From RYN-431 sp036388295 (lineage in GTDB: Bacteria > Planctomycetota > Phycisphaerae > Tepidisphaerales > Tepidisphaeraceae): a stretch of 12,123 nucleotides of DNA. Shown here one piece after another: positions 1-5,419 of the stretch; the stretch's first letter is position 1; each line of letters begins with the position of its first letter. The stretch lies in the NCBI GenBank assembly GCA_036388295.1, contig DASVSC010000151.1, forward strand, positions 1 to 12,123. The letters run 5' to 3'. A model generated the notes under the pieces. That model saw nothing but the letters and a program-made list of their open reading frames with translations, ran no database searches and had not been told where the DNA came from. A program made the translations under genes and the position numbers.

Positions 1-75
1 GCGGCGCGACCAATTCACGACCCGTTTCAACTGGGTCGTCAGGACGTTATCAGGCAATTGGTGCGGGTCGTACAT
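1..75 (-). CDS. nuoB: NADH-quinone oxidoreductase subunit B, N-terminal fragment (runs off the left edge)
   Basis: Only the first 25 codons, from the ATG at 75-73, are in the window; the frame is still open at base 1. The peptide contains NVLTTQLKRVVNWSRR. This matches the N-terminal pattern of NuoB (LTT, a short helix, then NWxRR), which in the family leads directly into SLWP and the CC motif that binds cluster N2. Those cysteines lie outside the window. NuoB is a peripheral-arm subunit of respiratory complex I and passes electrons to quinone. A strong promoter match just upstream supports this start. An in-frame GTG at 198-196 would add 41 codons running through the inverted repeat, so I reject it. 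The identification rests on a short stretch and on memory of the family. Other nuo genes would be expected further left. Confidence 0.66.
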   Translation of the reverse strand, partial: MYDPHQLPDNVLTTQLKRVVNWSRR

Positions 76-84
76 GCTGTTCTT

Positions 85-113
85 ATTGTACGTGAGGCGC
101 GTTTCGATGTCGA
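85..113 (-). promoter_or_regulatory. Predicted sigma70-type promoter of nuoB
   Basis: Read on the minus strand, TCGACA (113-108) matches the -35 consensus TTGACA at 5 of 6 bases. After a 17-nt spacer, TACAAT (90-85) matches TATAAT at 5 of 6. The expected transcription start is near 78, only about 3 nt before the ATG at 75, so the transcript would be nearly leaderless. There is no Shine-Dalgarno sequence before that ATG, which fits. The consensus matches are seen; promoter activity is inferred. Confidence 0.5.
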
Positions 114-142
114 TTTTACGGACGATTTGAAAGCGATTCGGT

Positions 143-244
143 TCGATAATGGGTTGGCCGCGGGTGTGAACCCGCGCGGGAACAGAGCGTTCGCGCACCG
201 GCACCGGTTCCGCGCGGGTTCACACCCGCGGCCACGCATTATCG
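143..244. repeat. Long inverted repeat with nested palindromes between the amidotransferase gene and nuoB
   Basis: Bases 155-179 and 210-234 are perfect 25-bp reverse complements. The similarity continues outwards (143-150 pairs with 237-244, across a small internal mismatch) and inwards (about 5 more pairs past a one-base bulge), leaving a loop of roughly 20 nt. Each arm is also a hairpin by itself: CGCGGGT, a 4-base loop (GTGA in one arm), then ACCCGCG. The outer stem includes the stop codon of the amidotransferase gene. There is no T-run after it, so it is not a classic intrinsic terminator. It may stop or pause transcription before the nuoB promoter, or be a REP/MITE-like mobile hairpin. 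Confidence 0.8.
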
Positions 245-1081
245 CGCGCCGCTGTACGCGTGAAGGAACTGGACGAAGTTCGTCAGGATCTTGTTCCCCG
301 CCCGCTCGTAACGCGCGTAATGAGCCTCCGTGTCCGCCCGCAGCTTCGCCTCGGCGTCCGGCCCCAGCACATCGATCGCCTGCCGGCGATTGCCGCTGAT
401 CATCGTTTCGATGCCGACCCGGTCGCTTTCGATGTGGAACTGGAAGCCGAACAAGCGGTCCTTGAAGCGGAACGCCTGGTTGCGGCACGTGCGCGTGCTG
501 GCCAGCAGGGCGTTGCCGGTGGGCGGCGGCGGGGCGGGCGGCGGGGCCGGGTTCGCCGGGCGGGGGAAGGCCGGCAGATCGAACGTATCGAAGTGCCAAT
601 GCAGCATGGGCGTGCCGTCCATCAGGCCGAACAGAATGGGCTCGGTGCCGCCGGGGAACGGCAGGTTGATGGGGCCGAAGCCGATTTCCGGCATCGGAAC
701 GATCGGCTCCACCGGCTTGGGCGGCTGCCCCGGTCCGCCGGGCGGGCCCATCTTCACGTTCGGGTAGACCTTTGCCCCGGCCGCGTGGGCCAGGAGCTGC
801 GCGCCCAGACAGATGCCGAGCACGGGGCGGTCCAATTCGACATGACGCTTCAGCAATTCGGTTTCAGGCGCGAGGAACGGATAGGCGTCGCCGCCGGCGT
901 CGGCCACGCTCATCGGCCCGCCGAGGACGATCAGGACGCGGATCTCGTCCAAATCCGTCGGCACTTCGTCGCCGCGGTAAAGGTGCCGGACCTCGGTCGG
1001 GATGCCGTAGTCCTGGAACACCGGAATAATGCGGCCGGGACCCTCGTGGGCGACGTGCTGGAGGATGATCGCTTTGCTCAT
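239..1081 (-). CDS. Class I glutamine amidotransferase-like protein (GMP synthase-type GATase domain)
   Basis: This is a 280-residue single-domain protein of the GATase1 fold, which releases ammonia from glutamine or performs a related hydrolysis. LIVLGGPMS (50-58) is the oxyanion-loop region. GICLGAQ holds the nucleophile Cys91. FQFHIE supplies His216 and Glu218, so the Cys-His-Glu triad is complete. HWHFDTFDLP (161-170) and NQAFRF (201-206) fit the GMP-synthase-like free-standing amidotransferases. Compared with that family, two Pro/Gly-rich stretches are inserted, about residues 111-131 and 171-190. There is no synthetase domain, so the true substrate is unknown; YfeJ-like or gamma-glutamyl-hydrolysing relatives are possible. 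The ATG at 1081 gives the natural N-terminus (KAIILQH). It is divergent from the lipoprotein gene and upstream of nuoB, from which the inverted repeat separates it. Confidence 0.9.
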   Translation of the reverse strand: MSKAIILQHVAHEGPGRIIPVFQDYGIPTEVRHLYRGDEVPTDLDEIRVLIVLGGPMSVADAGGDAYPFLAPETELLKRHVELDRPVLGICLGAQLLAHAAGAKVYPNVKMGPPGGPGQPPKPVEPIVPMPEIGFGPINLPFPGGTEPILFGLMDGTPMLHWHFDTFDLPAFPRPANPAPPPAPPPPTGNALLASTRTCRNQAFRFKDRLFGFQFHIESDRVGIETMISGNRRQAIDVLGPDAEAKLRADTEAHYARYERAGNKILTNFVQFLHAYSGAR

Positions 1082-1241
1082 GCGGGCCCGATCGTCGCCC
1101 CGGCCGGCAGACTGTCAAGCGTCGGCCACACGTTCCTGTGGCGTTCGGGCAACAAACGGAATAAACGGACCGGATTTCAACCGGCCGCTACCGGTTATTG
1201 GGCCTAAGCTTCGGTGGCATCGGCTTTGTCGGGTACCCAAC
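1082..1241. other. Divergent intergenic region with a small palindrome
   Basis: This is 160 bp between two divergently read genes, so it should hold both promoters. It contains a palindrome, AACCGG (1179-1184), six bases, CCGGTT (1191-1196). It also has two direct copies of AAACGGA (1154-1160 and 1163-1169). Either could be an operator or chance. I could not find a convincing -35/-10 pair for the rightward lipoprotein gene. Confidence 0.35.
1091..1118 (-). promoter_or_regulatory. Possible promoter of the amidotransferase gene
   Basis: The minus strand has a perfect TTGACA -35 box at 1118-1113. With a 16-nt spacer, the -10 position is GACGAT (1096-1091), only 3 of 6 matches to consensus. Transcription would start near 1084, about 3 nt before the ATG, again close to leaderless. 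The -35 box is clear and the -10 is weak, so the call is tentative. Confidence 0.3.
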
Positions 1242-1577
1242 GTGAGCCACTTTTTGAAGATTCTCGGCCTCGTTTCACTTGCCGCCAGCGGATGTGCGTC
1301 GAACGACCGCACGAGCGAACGGCCGGCCGCACCGCAGGCCCCTGTTTATCTCGCCGCGACCGCGTCGGCCCTGGCGTTCGACCCGCCCGTCGCACTCGGG
1401 CAGCCGATGCCCACCTTCGCCCGTGACGGCCGCGGCCCTGCCGCATTCGCCGGCTACGAACAGGCGGTCACCACCTACACCACGGTCCAGCAGCGTGACG
1501 AAATCCGCGTCCGCAACGACTCGGGCATCATAGAACGCCGCGCCTACACCGACCGCACCAGCATCACCACCCGCTGA
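1242..1577 (+). CDS. Small predicted lipoprotein of unknown function
   Basis: The predicted protein has 111 residues. It begins with a short lipoprotein signal: a lightly charged N-end, a hydrophobic stretch LGLVSLAAS, and a lipobox-like ASGC with the lipidated cysteine at position 18. The mature part of about 94 residues is Ala/Pro-rich at first (PAAPQAP), then polar, ending in a Thr/Arg-rich stretch (TTYTTVQQRDEIRVRND, RAYTDRTSITTR). I recognise no domain. The GTG at 1242 is chosen because it puts the signal peptide at the N-terminus; the frame is open further upstream, but that part has no signal and overlaps the amidotransferase gene. No clear Shine-Dalgarno sequence precedes it. The lipobox has Ala rather than Leu at -3, which is allowed but weaker. 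It is probably anchored in the inner or outer membrane. Confidence 0.62.
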   Translation: MSHFLKILGLVSLAASGCASNDRTSERPAAPQAPVYLAATASALAFDPPVALGQPMPTFARDGRGPAAFAGYEQAVTTYTTVQQRDEIRVRNDSGIIERRAYTDRTSITTR

Positions 1578-1694
1578 AGTTCTGTCCATCGATTGTCGGG
1601 ATGTTCGAATTTGCTTGCGTTCGCGGGCGACCCGCCGCACACTGTGTAAGTCGGTGACACTTCAACGCTTATCCCGAGTGCAGGTGGGCAGGCC
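1578..1694 (+). promoter_or_regulatory. Leader of the HU gene with Shine-Dalgarno sequence
   Basis: This 117-bp gap carries AGGTGG (1682-1687), seven bases before the HU ATG at 1695. It is one of only two convincing Shine-Dalgarno sequences in the window and fixes the HU start. A small hairpin, GCGGG-CGA-CCCGC (1623-1635), has no T-run. Several TTGC stretches (1611-1620) could be -35 boxes, but no good -10 pairs with them, so I do not place a promoter exactly. Confidence 0.5.
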
Positions 1695-2042
1695 ATGTCG
1701 ACAATTACGAAAAAAGAGCTGATCGACCGTATCGCCGATTCGACCAACGAACGCCGCGTGCAGGTCAAACGGGTTGTACAGCAGTTCCTCGACGAGGTAA
1801 TCGCGGAACTGGCCAAAGGCAACCGGCTGGAGTTCCGCGACTTCGGCGTCTTCGAATGCAAAATGCGCAAGGCCCGGCGGGCGCAGAATCCGAAGACGCT
1901 CGAACCCGTCGCCGTCCCCAGCAAGCGGACCGTGAAGTTCAAGGTCGGCCGGATGATGAAGCAGAAAATGGTCGACCTGGCGGCCGCCAATGAAAAGGCC
2001 GCCAGCGCCCAGCCGGCCGCCGCCGCGCCGCCGGCGTCCTGA
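1695..2042 (+). CDS. HU/IHF-family nucleoid DNA-binding protein with Ala/Pro-rich tail
   Basis: The predicted protein has 115 residues. Residues 1-92 are a full HU/IHF domain: N-terminal helices (TKKELIDRIADS, then the VVQQFLDEVIAELAKGNRLE dimer region), followed by the signature FRDFGVFECKMRKARRAQNPKT (47-68). Pro66 is the residue that intercalates into DNA at the tip of the beta-arm. The arm returns through PVAVPSKRTVKFKVGR. These proteins bind DNA as dimers, bend it and compact the nucleoid. Residues 93-115 form an extra tail rich in Ala and Pro (AAANEKAASAQPAAAAPPAS), beyond the usual length of about 90. HU and IHF subunits cannot be told apart with certainty here. It has a good Shine-Dalgarno sequence. 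The bioF-like gene starts 11 bp after its stop, so the two may be co-transcribed. Confidence 0.93.
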   Translation: MSTITKKELIDRIADSTNERRVQVKRVVQQFLDEVIAELAKGNRLEFRDFGVFECKMRKARRAQNPKTLEPVAVPSKRTVKFKVGRMMKQKMVDLAAANEKAASAQPAAAAPPAS

Positions 2043-2053
2043 TCCGGTCCGGC

Positions 2054-3244
2054 ATGGATTCGCCGCTCGATTTGGCCATCGCTTCCGTTCTCGCCGGCCG
2101 CGCCCAGGCCGGCCTGCTGCGGCGGCGCACGAGTTGGGAACCCGTCGGCCCCGTCACCGTCCGCCGCGACGGGCGCGATTACGTCAACTTCGCCTCGAAC
2201 AATTACCTCGGCCTCACGCACCACCCGCGTCTGCTGGCCGCCCTGCGCGCGGCGCCGAACGTCGGCAGCGGCGCGGCCGGCCTGATCAGCGGGCACACCG
2301 ACGCCCACGCCCGCGCCGAGGCCGCCATCGCCGCCTGGAAATCTTGCGACGCCGCGATCCTACTACCGAGTGGCTATCAGGCGAACCTTGCGGTGGTGCA
2401 AACGCTGGCGGCCGTTGCCGCCGCGGTCGACGCTGCGCCGAAGTCGGCCGACAACGTTCGCTTCCTGATCGACAAACTCGCCCACGCGTCGCTCCTCGAT
2501 GCCGTCCGACTCACCGGCCAATCGTTCCGCATTTTCCCGCACAACGGCCTGGCCAAACTGGAACGGCTGCTGGCCGACGCGCCGGCCCGGCAGACGCAAA
2601 TCGTTCTGACCGAGTCCGTCTTCAGCATGGACGGCAACGCCGCCGACCTGCGCGGCCTGGCCGAACTCAAGCGACGCCACCCGTTCGTCCTCGTCGTCGA
2701 CGAAGCCCACGGCAGCGGCGTCTACGGCCGACACGGCGCGGGCCTGATCGACGAACTCGGCGTGCGCGACAGCGTCGACGTGACCGTCGTGACCCTCTCC
2801 AAAGCGCTCGGCCTCGCCGGCGCGGCGGTGTGCGCGTCGACGGCGTTCATCCGGGCCATCGAAAATTTCGGGCGGGCGTACATTTATTCGACGGCCGTCT
2901 CGCCGCTAACGGCCGACCTGGCGACGGAGGCCGTGGCGGTCTGCCGCGACGAACCGCAACACCAGAAACGGCTTCGGCAACTGGCGAAACACGTCCGCGC
3001 AGAACTGAACGGCTACGGATTCACCTGCGCCGCCGGTGACTCGCCGATCATCCCGTTAAACATGGGCGAACCGGCGCTGGCGCTGGCGGCAGCAGACCGG
3101 CTGCGTGAGGCAGGCCTGCTCGTGGTCGCCGTCCGGCCGCCTACGGTGCCGCCGGGCACCAGCCGATTGCGCATAACGGTGAGCGCGGCCCACACGGACG
3201 ACCAGGTGGAACAACTGCTGGCGGCGATCAAGAAGATCGCCTAA
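2054..3244 (+). CDS. bioF: 8-amino-7-oxononanoate synthase-like enzyme (alpha-oxoamine synthase family)
   Basis: This is a 396-residue PLP enzyme of fold type I, the usual length of BioF. Visible motifs in order are NFASNNYLGL (45-54), GSGAAGLISG (71-80), the PLP-stacking His144 (AHASLLD), FSMDGN (190-195), VVDEAHGSGVYG (214-225) with Asp216 and His219, and TLSKALG (248-253) with the Schiff-base Lys250. The end has PPTVPPGTSRLRIT followed by SAAHT, typical of BioF. BioF condenses pimeloyl-ACP or -CoA with alanine in the first ring-forming stage of biotin synthesis. The family also includes glycine C-acetyltransferase (Kbl) and serine palmitoyltransferase; the C-terminal motif favours BioF. 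FSMDGN has Asn where Asp is usual. No other bio gene is in the window. The start at ATG 2054 lacks a Shine-Dalgarno sequence. It sits just behind the HU gene. Confidence 0.85.
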   Translation: MDSPLDLAIASVLAGRAQAGLLRRRTSWEPVGPVTVRRDGRDYVNFASNNYLGLTHHPRLLAALRAAPNVGSGAAGLISGHTDAHARAEAAIAAWKSCDAAILLPSGYQANLAVVQTLAAVAAAVDAAPKSADNVRFLIDKLAHASLLDAVRLTGQSFRIFPHNGLAKLERLLADAPARQTQIVLTESVFSMDGNAADLRGLAELKRRHPFVLVVDEAHGSGVYGRHGAGLIDELGVRDSVDVTVVTLSKALGLAGAAVCASTAFIRAIENFGRAYIYSTAVSPLTADLATEAVAVCRDEPQHQKRLRQLAKHVRAELNGYGFTCAAGDSPIIPLNMGEPALALAAADRLREAGLLVVAVRPPTVPPGTSRLRITVSAAHTDDQVEQLLAAIKKIA

Positions 3245-3497
3245 GTACCACAAACGTCGTCCACGCTTCGCATCGCCGCAGGTCTCGGTTCCACGGTCTT
3301 AAAAGTGGAAGCAACGCGGCTTTCCTGACAGCGACCTTTGGTCCCCTCTCCCGGTATGGCCGGGAGAGGGTCAGGGTGAGGGCCGACGATGGCAGACTTC
3401 GTCGAAGCAAAAGCCGGCCGACGTCCGAACGCGCTTCGTCGCAGCCCTCACCCGACCATACCGGGAGAGGGAGCAAGAGGCCGCTCGATTCCACGAG
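3245..3497. other. Convergent intergenic region without a gene
   Basis: This 253-bp stretch separates the 3' ends of the bioF-like gene and the leftward operon. I see no coding sequence. Next to the bioF-like gene is a weak hairpin, TTCCAC (3289-3294), a 10-base loop, GTGGAA (3305-3310), without a T-run. The rest is mostly the inverted repeat pair described separately. Both transcripts probably end here. Confidence 0.6.
3344..3471. repeat. REPIN-like inverted repeat pair, one arm with a lost half-hairpin
   Basis: The left copy (3344-3382) starts with a perfect 11-bp hairpin, CCCTCTCCCGG (3344-3354), loop TATGG, CCGGGAGAGGG (3360-3370), followed by TCAGGGTGAGGG. The right copy (3445-3471), read on the opposite strand, has the same first 16 bases and the same GGGTGAGGG end. 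It lacks the second hairpin arm and one further base. The copies are about 60 bp apart in inverted order. This layout resembles REPINs (pairs of inverted REP sequences moved by RAYT transposases), and the CCCTCTCCC/GGGAGAGGG and CCCTCACCC motifs recall repeats common between bacterial genes. No transposase is nearby. It may serve as a two-way terminator. Confidence 0.75.
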
Positions 3498-4754
3498 CTA
3501 TCTCGCGAACGAAACCAGCCGTTCGAGGAAATCGTCTACCAGTTCAGCCGCGCGGGGTTCGTTCATTAGGCCCGTTCGGTAGGTACAGCAAACGCGCAGC
3601 GTTCGGCCGAGCGTCGTCGGCGTCAGCACCAGCGGCAACATCGGGCCGGTGGGGCTGACGCGATGGTAGGCGGCCATCTGGCGCGGGTGGGCGTCGCCGG
3701 CCCAGCCGGGCGTCATGTTGACGCTGGACAGGCCGCCGGAGAGTGGGAAACGCTTGCGGTAGAACTCACGCAACTTGTCCGGCTTCAGTGTCAGGGCGAA
3801 CGCGTAGCCGACGGCCATGTTGAGTTGCGACGCCTCCGCCGACCGCCGTGACAGGCTCGTCCGCCGCGCCGCCGCCGCCCGGCCGACCAGGCGGTCGAAG
3901 TCGGACAAATCGTCGGCCGCGAAGGGCGTCATGGTGAAGCCGAGGTAGAGGCCGAATACGTTTCGCGCACGGTTCGGATGGCGGGCACGCAGATCGACGA
4001 TCGTTCCCATCGCCAGGTGTGGCCGGCGGGGCGTCGGGTGGCCGGGGCCGACCGCGTCGCACGCGGCGGCGGCGGCGGCGAGGAACACGTCGCCCACCGT
4101 CGCGCCGAGGGCTTTCGCACGCGGCTTGATCGCGTCGATCAAGCCGTCCGGCCCGCTCCGCAGCAGCACGGCCACGTTCGTGTCCGTTTTGCTGTCGACG
4201 CGCCGCATGCGCTTCATCCAGGATTGGAACGTCAGCAGCGTGGCCGCCTGGGCCACCGCCGACCAGCCCGTCGTCGCCGGGCCGAACGTGCCGAGCAGCC
4301 CGCTCGTCGGCAGCCGCACCCGGTTCGGTCCGCCGCCGCCGGTCAGGCGCGAATACCATTGCCGCATCAGCATCCGGATCGACACGCTGTCGGCGACCCA
4401 GTGTTGGTAGGTCAGGCCGATCAGGCGTCGGCCGCCGGCGCTCAGGTCGAACGGCCGGAACGGCATCGTGCGGTCCGCGTCGAACGGGCGATTCATTTCG
4501 CGCGACATCAGGACGTCGAACGTCTCATCAGGACGCATGACATCGACGGGCGACGCAGCGGGCTCGATCGAATACGAACGGCCATGGCAAACGAACAGGC
4601 CAAGGCCGAGATCATTCAGGGCGTCGTTGAACGCGCGGTCGACCTGCTCGGGCGCGAAGTCGGCTGACAGTTCCATCGCCTGCGCGGCGTTGTACGGGTG
4701 CGAGCGGTCCCACAGGCGTTGGGTTTTCTGAAAGACGTTCAGCCGAGCCGTCAC
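3498..4754 (-). CDS. Condensation/acyltransferase-superfamily protein (QHxxxD active site)
   Basis: The predicted protein has 418 residues and resembles the CoA-dependent acyltransferase superfamily: NRPS condensation domains, wax-ester synthases and Pap acyltransferases. The motif QHWVADS (117-123) sits where HHxxxDG is expected. His118 aligns with the second, catalytic histidine and Asp122 with the structural aspartate. The N-terminal half has the usual LNVFQKTQRLWDRSHPYNAAQAM opening. The second half has a GATVGDVFLAAAAAAC helix (about 217-232) typical of the superfamily's second subdomain. No carrier, adenylation or membrane domain is attached. It likely transfers an acyl group to an unknown alcohol or amine. 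The start is GTG 4754, overlapping the upstream methyltransferase stop by 4 nt (GTGA), so translation is probably coupled. The true donor and acceptor cannot be read from the sequence. Confidence 0.72.
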   Translation of the reverse strand: MTARLNVFQKTQRLWDRSHPYNAAQAMELSADFAPEQVDRAFNDALNDLGLGLFVCHGRSYSIEPAASPVDVMRPDETFDVLMSREMNRPFDADRTMPFRPFDLSAGGRRLIGLTYQHWVADSVSIRMLMRQWYSRLTGGGGPNRVRLPTSGLLGTFGPATTGWSAVAQAATLLTFQSWMKRMRRVDSKTDTNVAVLLRSGPDGLIDAIKPRAKALGATVGDVFLAAAAAACDAVGPGHPTPRRPHLAMGTIVDLRARHPNRARNVFGLYLGFTMTPFAADDLSDFDRLVGRAAAARRTSLSRRSAEASQLNMAVGYAFALTLKPDKLREFYRKRFPLSGGLSSVNMTPGWAGDAHPRQMAAYHRVSPTGPMLPLVLTPTTLGRTLRVCCTYRTGLMNEPRAAELVDDFLERLVSFAR

Positions 4755-5374
4755 GCCACCGCCTGGTAACGGCCGCGCGGCACGAAGCGGCCGACCTGCC
4801 GCATGTAGTCGCCGTAGACGTCGCCGTGGACGCTGAGCATGTGCCGTTCTTCACGCCGCGCTTCCCACTGCAGCAGCAGGCACTGCAGCCCGGCGATGAC
4901 GGCCATGGTGATGGCGGGAACCGCGAGAAAGCTGAGGATCGCCAGGCCGCATTGCAGGGCGTAAATCGGGTGGCGGACCATCGCGTAGGGGCCGCTGACG
5001 ATCAGGGTGTTTTTCTCGGACGGGTCGATGCCCATGCGCCAGTCGCGGCCCATCTTGCGCCAGCAGATCAGCGTCAGGTAGTACAGGACGAACGCGGCGA
5101 CGACGAACAGCCAGCGGAGCGGGACGTTCGTCCAATACAGTTGCAGTGCTTCCGGCGGCCGGCGGGTGAAGGCGATCACCAGCGGCACGACCACCCACGC
5201 CACGACGTTGGGGTACCAGATGACGCGCAGCATCCGCCCCAGCTTTTCCGGCGGAACGAAGTTCGCCGCCCGGCCGGTGAGGCGTTTGGACTTCAGAACG
5301 AGCTTGATGACGCGTCCCCAGTAAAAGAGCGCGATCAGCCCGATGGCAAGGCTTGGCCAGTCGATCCGTGACAT
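4751..5374 (-). CDS. Membrane methyltransferase of the ICMT/PEMT-like family
   Basis: The predicted protein has 207 residues and about four hydrophobic segments, near 7-27, 48-69, 85-105 and 138-169. The family signature is clear: SGPYAMVRHPIYALQ (127-141) for S-adenosylmethionine binding, then EARREERHML (171-180) and a C-terminal YGDYMRQVGRFVP (187-199). Isoprenylcysteine carboxyl methyltransferases methylate the carboxyl end of prenylated proteins. Bacterial members more often act on other small or lipid substrates, so the substrate here is open. The start is ATG 5374 with no Shine-Dalgarno sequence. It lies 45 bp behind the GTPase gene and overlaps the acyltransferase gene by 4 nt, in a probable operon. 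Together with that neighbour it suggests modification of a membrane lipid or lipid-linked compound. NnrU-like or phospholipid N-methyltransferase activities are alternatives. Confidence 0.83.
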   Translation of the reverse strand: MSRIDWPSLAIGLIALFYWGRVIKLVLKSKRLTGRAANFVPPEKLGRMLRVIWYPNVVAWVVVPLVIAFTRRPPEALQLYWTNVPLRWLFVVAAFVLYYLTLICWRKMGRDWRMGIDPSEKNTLIVSGPYAMVRHPIYALQCGLAILSFLAVPAITMAVIAGLQCLLLQWEARREERHMLSVHGDVYGDYMRQVGRFVPRGRYQAVA

Positions 5375-5419
5375 GTGGGCAATCTAGTGGAAGTCGGCCG
5401 CGCGGTGAAGCGGGGCCGG

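Noticed and set aside
76..198. Upstream GTG start for nuoB at 198
   Set aside because: It would translate one arm of the inverted repeat and place the predicted promoter inside the coding region. The ATG at 75 fits the promoter and the usual short NuoB N-terminus.
143..244. Classic rho-independent terminator
   Set aside because: The stem is strong but no T-run follows on either strand.
58..399. Open frame on the plus strand opposite nuoB and the end of the amidotransferase gene
   Set aside because: It runs antisense to two recognisable genes and through the inverted repeat, and its C-terminal half is an Arg/Pro-rich string typical of a shadow frame in GC-rich DNA.
260..1207. 315-codon open frame on the plus strand opposite the amidotransferase gene
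   Set aside because: It has no recognisable motif, while the other strand encodes a complete catalytic triad.
1990..3039. 349-codon open frame overlapping the bioF-like gene
   Set aside because: It is Arg/Pro-rich without any domain, and the bioF-like frame has all family motifs.
3344..3471. CRISPR array
   Set aside because: There are only two copies, in inverted rather than direct order and of unequal length, and no cas gene is nearby.
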